From: Mansonella perstans | Taxonomy: Eukaryota; Nematoda; Chromadorea; Rhabditida; Onchocercidae | Direction of reading: 5' to 3' | Assembly: GCA_037074765.1 (NCBI GenBank) | Contig: JBAMDO010000149.1 | Location: 1 to 64,000, forward strand | DNA: 64,000 nt | Part shown: one piece after another, positions 12,063 through 24,900 of the stretch | How positions within the stretch are numbered: the first letter of the stretch is position 1 | How the letters are laid out: the number at the start of each line of letters is the position of its first letter | Program-made: the position numbers and the translations under genes | Notes under the pieces: model-generated | The model's input: only the letters and a program-made list of their open reading frames with translations | What the model was told of the DNA's origin: nothing | Database searches by the model: none

Positions 12063-15000
12063 ATGACCAATACATCACAGGGAGCGTATTCACAATCGAT
12101 GTATCGTATCAATAATTTCAGCAGTCGCTGTAATCATTATCGTTTATTTTTTTTTACTTCTGTCTAACTCTGCATGCAATATATTAGAGGAAATTCGTAT
12201 GTTTATCAAGTAAAACTCCGATTTCGGATTTGTCAACAGATAATTTCGACATTCTCCGGCCCGCACTTTTTTAATAAAAAGAAGTTCAAGTATTTTACTC
12301 TGAAAAATTCTTATTTCTGTTTTCTCAAGGAGGAGAGAGTAGAAATAGTTGTTCAGATATAATGAAGTTCTGATTACCGATTTCACAAAAAATTTGCAGA
12401 TCCGGATTACTCGCAATCTCATGTTGGGCCTAGACGATCGTCTGCCAGTGGTATTGGTGGTGGTTTGTTCGGCTCGAATCGTAGGCAGTATGGTCTGCGT
12501 AATCATTCTTGGTCTAGTAAGTTATTTGTAATTTTACCAGAATTATAGTTACCAAAATGTCAAATAAGCTGCCAAATATTTTTGTATTTATTGGCTAATT
12601 ATCAAAGCCGATAGAGAAAATAGAAAAATAGTACACAATTATGAGCACATTGATCAGAGGGAATTGGATAATAGTTAATTTTAGTTCCGGAACTGGTGAG
12701 AGAAGCAGGATTAATTCTGGAAGTGAAGAGAGAATATGGTCGCATCCTTAGCCAATCTAATTTTTCCACACCAAATATTCATATTTATTTTTCGCTTTCT
12801 ACTCTGGTTAATGATGCGCCACTGGGTGTAATCACCGATAACCTTGCAGATGTTTTTCAAGCTGGAGCAATGGTATACTTTTTTTGCACTTTTTTTTAAT
12901 CCTCGTATTACTTTGTCGAATTTTTTGCGCTGTGAATTATTTGATTCATGTTCTTCAAATCCTTGTCTTATTTAATACTTGAAGTTAACATTACGTAACA
13001 TAATTTACCTTATATTTGTGTATTAATACTCAACATTTGTACACTTATTAAAGCTGTTATGAAAATGATTGTTAATATTTAAATTCACGCTTGAAGTTGA
13101 CCTTACTACTTACTACTAGGCTATCATTAAATCACCGTGAGATTTATTGATACGCAGAGGATTTCAGGTGGAAATCGAAATAGAGGGAAGTGTTAATCTC
13201 AAAGAACTAAGAGATCATGTTCACTTAATACTGACATGTACCTCCATAAGGCCATGCACTGAAATCGGTCATAAGCGTACGTTTGGGTTTGAATTAAAGA
13301 CAAGCAATTGGCCGACTTTATATTCAAATTATATATTTTCAGCAGAACTGGTACCAATGATAGTGATACAAGATGATCGCGAAATTCCACTTGCTCTGAC
13401 AGCTAATCATGAGCTAGTTGCACTCCCTCGGCAGATTTTCTCGATAGAAGAAGTTACTTCGGCATTTATGGCAAAGAAGAGCTCGGTTATTGCAAATGTA
13501 AATTTTTTCCAACATTTTATGAAATACCGCTTTTTTTTGAAGTGTCTCACAGGAAAAGAACATGGAGTTTTTATCATTACTTGATGACAGAAATAACTTC
13601 AGTGTTGAAGCAGGACAAAAAAGTGTTTAGAAGCTTTAAATTATCATAGATTTTAACATTTTAAAATATTATTAGATAGGATGGCCAGAATTTGCAACGA
13701 TTGGGCATTCCATAGAAGGGCGAATCTTATGTGCTCCGCCATGGATCCGTGAATTTACAAATCCAGCGGTCAAAAAGATTGCTTTGAGCATACAACGATT
13801 TGGACGGGATCGAGAAGGCTTTGCAGTAATAAAAGAGGTTATTGTTTCTCGTTTTTATTACATTAATGCTTTAGTAAATTGCTCTCAAATTTCATTCTTT
13901 TCAGTTTTGTAATAAATAGTTGTGGAAAAATGTTATAGTATATCGGACGTGGTGTTATCCTTACGCCAGTCGACGAGGAAGATAAGAAATTATGTGGTGA
14001 CATCTTTTTTCCTAATGAAATGCGAACCGATACTTCATGTACAGTGGCAGAATATGAGGTACAGTTTTGGAATTCATAGTTTCTCATGCAAACATTTGAA
14101 TCTGTGTTCTTTTGTGTTTGAAGACTAGGAGAAAGCTTTTCATACTCGTCTGCGGGACTTTCAAGATCATATGATGAATCACTGAGAGACGTCAATCTAA
14201 TGTATGGTAATGAATTATGTAATTAGAGGTGTTAAATTTAATTTTATATTTATGTTTAAATGCTTTGTTTCAATGTGAGTATAACCCATTTTTAGAAGAG
14301 AAAGTTTTATAAATCTTGATTACCTATTTAGGATAAATATCGCTTAGGTTCAAAATGGTATTTTCGTGCATGTCCGGAATTACCGAATCGTAAATACAAG
14401 TATCGAGTATACAGCCTTAATAGTTTGGATGATATCGTCAGTACTGATTGCACTGTACAACAGGAACGGTTTTCTGAGCAAACTGTAAATCCGTCGGTAA
14501 GTTATCTTCTCTTTAATCGATAATTAGACCCTTGTAAATTATTGTTTCATATTTTTTTCATAAATGTCAGATTTCAAAATGGAACGAATTAAACTATCAG
14601 TATTATATTCAAAATCATCATCTAGACGACAATTGATATGTTTACATTCTGCGCAGTGATATTCATAGAGATGAATAAGGAATTTTATTAAGGTTGCGAC
14701 GAATCAAGGCTCTGTCGATGTCTCGACGAGTGTCGTGAAAGCAATGAAATCTACTAATCATCATCTAGACAACTCAGACCAACTAATTGAGTTCAATAAT
14801 GAAACTTTACTGGTAGGTTTAACTGATTACACCAACCATTTTGTTCAGATCAAGATTTGGATTTTAGTAAGTGGTGAGAAATTTCTGCAACTAACGAAGT
14901 GGACGAGGAAATGAATTAAAGGAGAGGAAAAAAGAGAAACGAAAGGAAGGAAAAAGAAAAAAAAGTGTTTAGTAGAAAGAGGGTGTTAATAATACTAGAG

Positions 15001-17579
15001 TTTACTTTTTGCACAGTCTAAGGAATGTTTTTTGATGATAGTCTTTCTGTTAAGTTCTGTGTCTAAAGTAAGATAGTGAAATTGATAAGGCATTTCATTT
15101 TAATCATCTTTCGATAATAACATATATATTTTATGAGCCAAATTTTTGAACTGAAACTTACTCAGTAGTTTAGGGATCTTCACCAAATTCTTCTTTACCA
15201 AAAGCTATACAAATATTACCGGTCACTCCCTGTTCCGTTAATTTCGATCCAACTCGTGTGACAACAGTAAATGGTGTTAATGAGACACTGATTTTGCAAA
15301 GTTCGAATTCCTCCGATACGACTAGTCGCAATTTATTGGTCGACTTAAGTGCTGCGGATGAAGTGCAAGACATAGCGGGACGAGTTCGACACTTTCATGC
15401 ACTGGATGAAGATTTTACTCTTTCATCGTTTAATTTCGATTTTGAGGGAACAGAAAAATGGAATTATAAAGCAGAAATGTTGGATTTTAGTAATCACAAA
15501 AATAATGAAGTTATGTGGTAAGTGTATTTATTTCTCAGCTCTCATCCATCTCTTACAAGGCAGAAATGTTTGCTTTATAGCCAAATATTTTTGCTTTGTA
15601 AAATGAAATTTAAGACATGTAAGAAATATGAGAATAACCACATTTCTATTTCTCTGAAATCGTGAAATCGAATATTTTTTTCCACTTAGCTGTATTTGAC
15701 ATGCAGCCATCGAATAATTAGAAATATTCGGTATTTCCTGGAATTATTTTTATTTACCTAACGGAAATTAACGTGGAGCAAATAAAAGATGAATCAGTTT
15801 AATTGATATCACGATTCTTTTTTTATTCCAATTGTAAAGTGTGCCCTAATTACAGCATTAGTTTAGTGTTTAGAGCAAAACATATTCACAAAATTTAGTA
15901 ACAACTAATTTATACTGTTTAAGCATGGCATCACAAGGTAAAGAGTCGGTGAATGCTGATTTGAATTATATTTTTAATGGAATTAACACGCCAAAAAGTT
16001 TGGTTTCGTTTTAATAATTCCTGAATTTGTTATATGTTTAACTTTTTGTTGTTTCCATTATCGTAACATTTTAACGTTGTTTTTATGATCAATGACTTTT
16101 TATTTGCTCAAAATTTGGACGAATTACTTTTACAATCTAAAGTGTAAGATTCTCCCATCTTTCAGAGCAATCATCGAAAGTGGAAGCAGAGCTCACAACA
16201 TGTAAACCAAAAGTGTATGTGGAAAATTGTTCAGTGCTACATAACGGAAATTCTATAATTGGACAACAGCTAGTTGATATTGGCAGTGATTCAGCAATTA
16301 TTAATCAAGAGATGGATACTGGCGATGATGATTTTGGGAATGAAATGTTCCATGCAGTACCTGTGGAAATACAGAATGACGATGGAGTTAGCGTTTTATT
16401 TTGAGTTGCAATTTCTTAATGAAATTTCGCCTCACTTTAATTTATTCGTGAGGAGTAAGATGTTTTATAAAAAATGTCATTCTAGAATTTGGAAAAAGTG
16501 CAGCGGAGTATTTTCCCAAGAACAGATTATGTTTAAGTGAGGGAAGGGAGAGTTATGGTTTTTGGAGAACACAATCCTTCATATCATGAATGGCTGTGCA
16601 AGGGACGAATTGATAGTCAAATTTATTTCATTTTTCCAAGACAATTAAATTTTTAAGCTGAATTTTTTGATATTTTAGCGGTGGTTCAAGCGCAGATTCT
16701 CAAATAAAACAGATTCGACGGAAGACAGGAAGACGAATGATGAGCTTACGAGATTGCCGAATTGCATTGGAAGTGCTGAAACAGCAAAGGTTACTAAGTG
16801 TTTGGATTTTTAGAATAATGAAGAATTTTATTGGAAAAGCTTAATCTGCTCACAGTTTTATCTTTTATGATTGCAAATGATGCACCGTTATTTGCGAAAT
16901 ATGCTGGAAATTTTACAATCTTAAATATTAACGGATAGAAAAATTTTTTAGTTTCAGCTTAACTCAGTACCCAAAGATGATAAGCCACTGCAAATTCTAT
17001 CTGATGACGATGCAGAAGATTTTGAGGTTACTTCCGTAACAGGAACGTCACAGTTATCTGTTTCAAATGTTCTTCAGAGCGATGGTGTAAGTTTCTTTCT
17101 TTTTTTGATGTTATTGTGTTGATGACTCTCACTTCACAGAATGTCGATAAAATCTTATCTGCCCTTACTTAACAGATAGTATCATTTATTCCCAACATTA
17201 TTGATTCAGCTTTCAATCCATTTTGATGTTTCTTTTCTTTTATGATAGAATTCATTTGAACTTGATCGTATAAAGTAAGTGTCATTTATTAGAGTTCTGG
17301 TCATTGCTTGATATTTCAACGGAACCTTAGACTAGTTTTTAGATTCGCAAGATATTTCTTAAAGGATTTCTGGAATATTTTGATCTTGACAGAATTAAAA
17401 ATGGTAAAAATAGATTCGACGACTACAATACTAATTTGTGTCGCTTTCCGTAGTCCATTGGTATGTGGATCTTTTCAGAGTAATCTCTTATTTTCAGGTA
17501 TATGCCAAGTTTTTTGCTGGACTTCTTCGGAAGTGAATGTTATGACGACAAGCGATGTTTATATGATAATGTTTCATGA
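12063..17579 (+). CDS. uncharacterised ~733-residue protein with cold-shock-like blocks
   Basis: Not recognised by name. A phase-consistent chain of exons was built: 12063-12129, 12400-12516, 12685-12872, 13168-13497, 13676-13837, 13939-14058, 14332-14496, 14693-14812, 15174-15517, 15924-15937 (14-nt microexon, tentative), 16166-16392, 16679-16789, 16958-17086, 17249-17274, 17498-17579. Together 2202 nt, 733 residues plus stop. The start follows an ATTTAG acceptor 15 bases upstream. The N-terminus is rich in Ser, Tyr, Gly and Arg. Residues ~60-340 are globular; at least two stretches (KREYGRIL...IHIYFS...GAMVEIEI and GRGVIL...GDIFF...GSKWYF) recall the G-I, aromatic strand and G-x-x-V/W pattern of cold-shock-type domains. 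The C-terminal half is acidic, Ser/Asn/Asp-rich and probably disordered. Two acceptors end in AAG rather than the usual pyrimidine-AG. The last donor of the 16166 exon is uncertain (16386 or 16392), and the final two exons are the weakest part of the model. Confidence 0.72.
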
Positions 17580-18738
17580 GCTCATTCCAAAATTATATGG
17601 GAAATGTTGTTGCTTTAATCCTGCCTATTTCTTTATAGCGATGCATTTTCCTTTGTGTCTCATATGATAATGAATAATTCCATGAAAATTCGTTGTGTTT
17701 ATCAGCTTCATAATCCTGTATTATGACATTTTTTATTGAGTTATTTTTCTTCAGCTCGTTAGTATTTTAATAAGCGGGTATTCTCGATTCCTCATTGATT
17801 AGCAATAATTTTTTTTTCGTGGTCAGTAGTTGGATGAAGAATTCTTATCTAGCCTAGGATAGGAATGCAAATCATCAGAAAAATTCAGAAATTCTGGACA
17901 GAAGACAAGAAGTGAAATAGTAACAGTGCTAACTTAGCCTATTCTTATGCAGGTGTTAGATTGTCCTCCATTTGCATATTTTGAATAATGTTGATCCATT
18001 CGTCCAGTTTTAGCTGGCCGTATGCCATTTAGCAATCTGATCCAGCAGATTATGTGTCCAGCACATCTAATCTTTTTATTTATTGAAGAATAAGGTTGAA
18101 TAAAGTAGATATCAATCTTTTATCATTTTAAATGATTGAGAGGAAGGATTTATTGTACAGTCCTATGTTGTTGTATTTCAAAACAAGAATAAAAATTTTG
18201 GTGCTGATTGGAAATCGTGACATTTAAGCAATTTAATTTCAATGAATCTTTCTGGAAGTATATTTAAGAGAATGTAGAACTAACTCAGTTAAACAAGTCA
18301 TCGATAATAAGGAAAAATCTGTAGTTTAGCTAGCAATGTATCGATCCCATGAAAGAGCTCTAATATGCGTTTTTGACGCAAACTTCAATTGCTGGTTGAT
18401 TTTCTCACCTCATATCAATAGTTGAAAATCTTAGAAGTTGAAAGCAATCCTAAGTTATGAAGTATGAACAGAAAGGAGAACAACGAAATGCGGATGTACT
18501 GGGAGCTGAAAAAGATTAATTATTCCAGAGATCATTAATGGGCATAATCGAGTACATAAAAATAATCATTTCAGGAAATAAATTGATAAGTGTTAGCAGT
18601 GGAAGATCTTTGCATTATTTATAGATCCTTAAATCATATTTAATTTTGATAAAGAAAGTCTCGAATTTTTAGAAATTTGTATTTCTTTTCGAAACTAATC
18701 ATTTATTTATAAGTGGCTGAGTGAAATAAATAAGATGA

Positions 18739-18960
18739 TTGAAGCGGGAAAATCAACATGAAGATTGCCGTTGTCTTCTTTTATCACTTAACCCGAAAAT
18801 CACCATCCTTTTTCTGTCGATAATTGCTATCCTAATCGTTTATCTTCAATGTGATTATAAAATTCGTTTTTTTGATAACTTTCAGGGAGCAATAGCAGCA
18901 ATGGCTGATATGCTAACTCACAATTTTATTGAAAAAATTGTTGGCAAAAAAGAATTATAA
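18739..18960 (+). CDS. possible terminal exon with one membrane segment
   Basis: An open frame that can start after a GAAG acceptor at about 18741 and stops at 18960. It has a Cys-containing polar start, a hydrophobic run (ITILFLSIIAILIVYLQ) and a polar tail ending in Lys-Lys-Glu-Leu. A second acceptor, TTTCAG at about 18880-18885, would leave only the tail. No upstream exon in matching phase was found, and I could not join it to the gene ending at 17579. It may be a 3' exon of an unresolved gene or a chance frame. Confidence 0.25.
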   Translation: MKRENQHEDCRCLLLSLNPKITILFLSIIAILIVYLQCDYKIRFFDNFQGAIAAMADMLTHNFIEKIVGKKEL

Positions 18961-21900
18961 TGCGGGACGAACAATACGTTTTTCTGCATTCGTTCTTTTC
19001 TGGATTGTGCGTTTCTTTCCTTCTTCCCTATTTTTCAACCAATTTCATCATATCGTAGAACACTAATACTTGTGCCCTCGACTGATGACGAATAACAGAT
19101 AAGGAGAAAACTTTTAGACATGAAGTAACTATGCCGACATATGCATTAATCGAAGAAAACTTAATCGCAGATTTAATTTGGGTGATAACTTCAAACCGAA
19201 CAATTTCATGTCGCAATTTTTCCCCAGTAAAGTTAAATAACACTGGCGTGAGAGTGTTACGTAATCCACGTAAACAAAATCAGAATTGTCGCACTGATAA
19301 AACGAAACAGTTAAAGATTTCTTTTTGTTTTTTCAAATGATACTAATTTTTTTGTTTTTTTTTTTTTTTAAAGCTCCTATAATCTTTTCGATGATTTTTA
19401 TTACTTGAAAAATTAAAAGGTAAAGCAGATTTGCTGCCTTTAAAACGGATGATTCTTGATGAGTTTTGCACTTGCATTTGTTAGTTAACGGTGATGATGA
19501 TGATAAAGTACTATAACAATATTTTCTTTTTGTTTGATTATATTTAATACAAAATTTTGGGAACATTTGTAGCAATATTTTTTGCACTTTTTTTTTAATA
19601 AAAAATTTGTATTTTAATATTTTCAGCGTTTAGCAGGCAGTTCCGCTATTCACATTTAGTTTTGTTACAAATTTGCATAAATTAGAAGATAATTCTCCAC
19701 GTGGTACATTGGAAAAAGCAATAAAAGATTGTTGTAATTATGCAAACTAATTGCAAAGCAAGGTTTTTCTTCTTTCTTCTGGGAGAAATTTTTTGTAACT
19801 TTATTTTAAACGATGAAATTATTGATTGGAAACTATACGATATGTGTAATTAGTATTCTCTCCGCAGTGGTATACTTTCGCATTCAATTTCATTTGATTT
19901 GCAGGAGTAGGTAAAAAGGTATGGAATAGAAAAGCGATAACTGAAATAAAATGCTTTAAAAAAAGATGAAATGAATAGACCTTTCACACTAATTTAATTT
20001 AATAAATAATTTACTGGTTGTTTGCTATATATTGTCGTCAAAATTTTTCATTTTTATTTAAGAAAAAGTTTAAATATTATTTTTTAACTATGAAGTATTT
20101 TTCAGCTGAATATATGGAAATTGATCTGTTTAAAATTCACTGCATAAATATCGAAACAAATGCAGTGTTATTTCTTCGTTTATTTTAACTGACATTTTCA
20201 GTTGGAATTTCATTTCTCAAATGCTTCGATTTAAATTTGGCCACTGGCACAACTTATAAATTTCTATTTGTTCCACTTCGTTATGGGCTTGTATTTGTCC
20301 AATTTATGGGTCTATTTTGAATATGTATTTATCGCACGCTACTCAAATTGAAGTTAAACACATAAACGAACCAAAAGAACACTGTAGCAAAGATTTTCAT
20401 CAGTTATCCAATCGACACTAAATTTGGGATTGAATTTTGGAAGGCAATAAAACTGTTTTACTGTTTTACCGTATTAATTAAATATGCTGAGAATGCTTCT
20501 TTTTATTGCCTTGATAGAATGATATGATAAAGCATATAAATGGCATCCCTCATCATTACTGATCAGTAATTTCAGGACTGTCGTTGTGTCTCCGTATCCT
20601 CTACTTTTATGAGAAGTGATCAGGTATGAATTTTTAATGAGATTACTGAAAAGTTTTAACTTTAACTCTTTCTAGCAATAAATGCTCCTAAAAGATAGAT
20701 TACTGCATGGATTTAAAATTTTTTGAAACTTCTTTTGTTGACATAACTAATGAGTCATATTTGAAGTATTACCCACTGAAGTTTTCATGTTGTGTTAAAA
20801 AAATCTGAAATTCTAATTTTATCCCAGTTATTGCTGGTTCATGCAAAATGATACATCGTTTAATGTATTTAACAAGAGGTCGTGAATACTGTATCGTATT
20901 TTTTTTCCCATAAAATGAAAATCTCTTCGAGATAATAAAGTATTCATCTTTCTCATAAAAATCTAATGCGTTTAACTTTATACGCTTAATTCATCACTTT
21001 GTATGCATACATTATTGCTATGAATATCATTTAACAACTTTTAAATTTCGATATAAATTTATGAAAGAGAAAAAAACTTTTAAAGAAGAACAAAATATCT
21101 CAACAATGTGCCATGAATAACATTATGGCAAGCTCATAATATACATTTATTTCAAATAAATATGTTTTTTAAAATCGAAACATTCCCGGATATGTTTTTT
21201 CTCATATCAATCATTTAATCGAATAAGGAGAGAAAAAAAAAAGCATTTTTCCGATTAGCATCAACGCCATCAATCGATGTGTCTGTTTCATTTCACCTTT
21301 GTTACAAACCATTGTAATATGGAGGGTGGATAGATGAACAGATGGATAATTTTCACGAGCGCAAAAGTATGAAAAGAAAGGGAAAAAGATTGGAAAAGCA
21401 CCGATTCGTTTGTCTATTTTTCTTTAATCATCAAAAATTTCTCTTTTTATATTACCATTACGTTTTACTTTTCTAAAAAAGGAATGAAAATTCAATTAAT
21501 CGTCATCCATTTTATCGCCAAAGATTGTAAAGTTTAATTACACGAATTTTATGATTGAAATGATCTAATGATTGTATACTCTTATTTCTACTGTTAAAAA
21601 TTTCCATCTTTTTGCCACCTTTAAAATTAATTCCATGACATTCCGTAAGTTTGCAATTGTTGGTCGTATCCGAACTAAACTTTTACGTTTAATAATTTTC
21701 AACAATTTCTCATCTCTAAAAAAATGTTTTCATATAACATGATCTTCTAAATATGCAGCGAAAGATTTTAATGGGATAAAGTTCAACGGATTAGAGGGAA
21801 ACTGTCGACATAATCCATATGAAAACAAAGAAACAAGAAATATGGGAATAGAAGTGAATAAAAGAGAAAAAGATAAACGATGATAGCAACCTACTGAAAA

Positions 21901-24900
21901 TGAAAATGACAAAATCATAAATATTCATACTCTTTTAAAATCAGTTAATTCAAAGTATGTTCATCAATTCAATAAGAGATATTTATTTTTTTAAAAATTT
22001 GTGTTAAATTCTCATCGCATAACATTTTCAATACGTTTATATCTTGCGGAAAAAGATCTTTTAATGACACTTTATTTATAGTCAGTTAACTGCTGTTGCA
22101 ATATTCCGGTTTTTGCTAGATTTTCGGCTTTCTGAAGATAATCCCATCAATTTACCCTTATAATTTGTTGTAATGAGACCTTTAGATGTGACAAATATCT
22201 AGGAAAAATGCATCGTTTTCTAAAATACTGTATAATATCATACTGGAATGATCAGATGTAGGTGGAGCGGATATTCTGTTTACATAGCTCCTATTTGAGA
22301 TAATCTAACTTTACAGATAATTTTAAATTAAACAAAAATAAGAATTGAAAATTATTTAAAGTTCAGATATGCTGATAACAGCGCATTGAAAGGAATAACA
22401 TTGCTTGTCCGATTATTTTTCAATATGCTATCTTTTTAACAATACGATAATAAAAAATTAGATTCCTTAGTTTATATGATTCTAAATTTACCAACCCACT
22501 TAATTAACACTTGCCATTACCTCTGGAAAAGACAAATATCCACTTCTTCTACGGTCATTTAAATATACTGCAACAAAAATTGTCATTTGTTTGTTCGCCA
22601 CTTTCTTCTTAATTAAATTTTTATTCTTATCTAAATGCATTTTGCTTTGGACTAAATTTGTTGTTTATTAAATGGATTTTTTTTTCTTTTCGTTCTTTTC
22701 GCCTTCTTTGGTGACTTTGAATATTTTAGTAATGAATAATAGTATTATCATTGCTGCTTAAATATTCATATTCATTGATAAGAAGAGAAAATGGTAGTTG
22801 AATATCGAGCATCCAGAAGCATTCCCCATTGAGCCTATCAAGTCAAAAGCAATAAAAGTTTACCTTTCATTTCCTAGAAATAATGCTTATTCGCATATGC
22901 AAGAGTAGTATTTGTCCATCTATCTGCTAAAAAGAAATTAATTCTTTTTTTTTGTTTATTCTTTTGTCACTTGTCATCAATTCCCCAATAAATTTCACTT
23001 TGGTGGAATTACTAAATCGATCTTTAATTTCAATAATTTTTACGTTTCTCTTCTAAATATTTCACTTACCTATTCTTATTTGTAGCGTTAAAAATTTTAT
23101 TTACGTTTTAAATCAAATATTTCACTTCTTATATTTTCACTTGCCGAATTTGTTATTACTCATTGGCTTAATTCATTTAACTTCTGTCTTATTAAGTAGC
23201 ATTAAATTGAATTACTTAATTTATGAATAGAACTCACATTTCTTCGATGGAAGTAAATCAAAAAGAATGTGAATGAAAGAAGGATTGGTCCAATTACATA
23301 TTTTGGTGCTTTCCGATACAGTAACAAGGGCATTTCTCATAAACATCATCCGCTAACCGGATAGGATACACTTTACTTCCATATCATTAAACTTTCAATG
23401 CCAATCAGATGAATCGATAAGATCTCCGGTAAGAAAAAACTAGTTTATATGCTTTACACAACAACTTTTCTTCTTATTCATCAATTTCCGTGTCAATTTT
23501 TGCAGTAAATTTTTATCGTAATGATTAAGAATTAGTGTTATTTACTTTTATTTTGCTCTTATTTTACTCGTCTTATCTGGAACGTTCTATATTTCATGCA
23601 CAGAAGAATTCCTTAATCTTGGTAGTCTTTTTTAAAAGCGTAAATTAAGGAAAATACTTCTGCTACTTAAAATGTACATGCTAAAATCTATGTATTAAAA
23701 CAACGAAATAGAACTAAAGTAACTAAAAAATTCGAAATACATCAATTTTTCAACAACTAGCAAATCTGTAAATGAATGATAAAAACATTCACGCATGTAT
23801 CGAATATAAAAAACGCAGAGAAGTTACAAACAGAACAAAATTCCATTAAATATTCTTCCAAATTCATTGTCTATCATTGGTTTATTTTTAATTTTTATCT
23901 CTTTTTTTCTTTTTTTGTCTTTGAAACTTTTTTTGTGAATTTTATAGACGAAATAGAGGCGGCGACAATACATAATTTCATCTAATTTCATTTTAAAACA
24001 ATGCTGAATGAAAGCCATATGAAGGTTAAAAAAATAGAGAAATATTTGATATCAGTTTTAGCATATAACACTTGATTCTTTCAAATTAGTAATGAAACGA
24101 AGACAGGAAAAAAACTGTATCATTTCGGCAAGCGATTTATGGGCATAAATTTATGATTTTTTATCTTTTTTCATTTTTCATTTTTCAGTACTAAATGAGC
24201 TGAGTGTTTATTTCTTGTTAATTAGTCGAATGAAAACTTGTTTCTTGTTTCTTGTTAATTAGTCGAGTGAAAAGAAAGTTGGTGTTGAAATTTTAGTAAA
24301 ATTATTTGCAGCCAGGCGATAAGATATTTAAAGATGGCAATTATTTTGAAGAAATGAAATGATTGAAAACTGAAGATTGGTTAAAATAATTAATATTATC
24401 TAAATTTTAAATCTAGAAAGCGCATAGGAATACGTTTTAAAAAGTATATAGTAATATTGTGATATCGTCTTTTTTCTTATAATTATTACAAGTTGAAAAA
24501 TATTTCAATTGTGAAACAGGAAATGTAGTCTAGACCAAGAAATTAGACTTAGACTAAAGCTAATATATTTCCTACCTTTTTCATTCTAACCAATTTACTC
24601 AGACTGAGTTGGATTTAAAGTGCTTAATTTATTCACAAACATATTACGCGAATGTATGTAACTGCTGCATTAGATCTTGCTAGAAATGAAATTTTGAGTG
24701 AAATTTAAATCTCAATTGTGTTCGCCAATTTTCGATTTTAGAAAAATCTAAATTTGACTTATCACGTAGCTTTTTGTATTTACTATTTTAAACTTGAAAT
24801 TATGCAAACAGTACCTTTCACTTGTCAATGCATTTTAATTTATTACATATTTGATTCAAAATTTAATAGGAATTGAAAAAGACGAGATTTGTATGTACAA

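Noticed and set aside
13863..14195. 110-codon minus-strand frame
   Set aside because: Antisense shadow of the exon at 13939-14058 and the following intron. A plus-strand reading of 14129-14200 as an exon was also dropped because it stops in the required frame and the flanking exons join without it.
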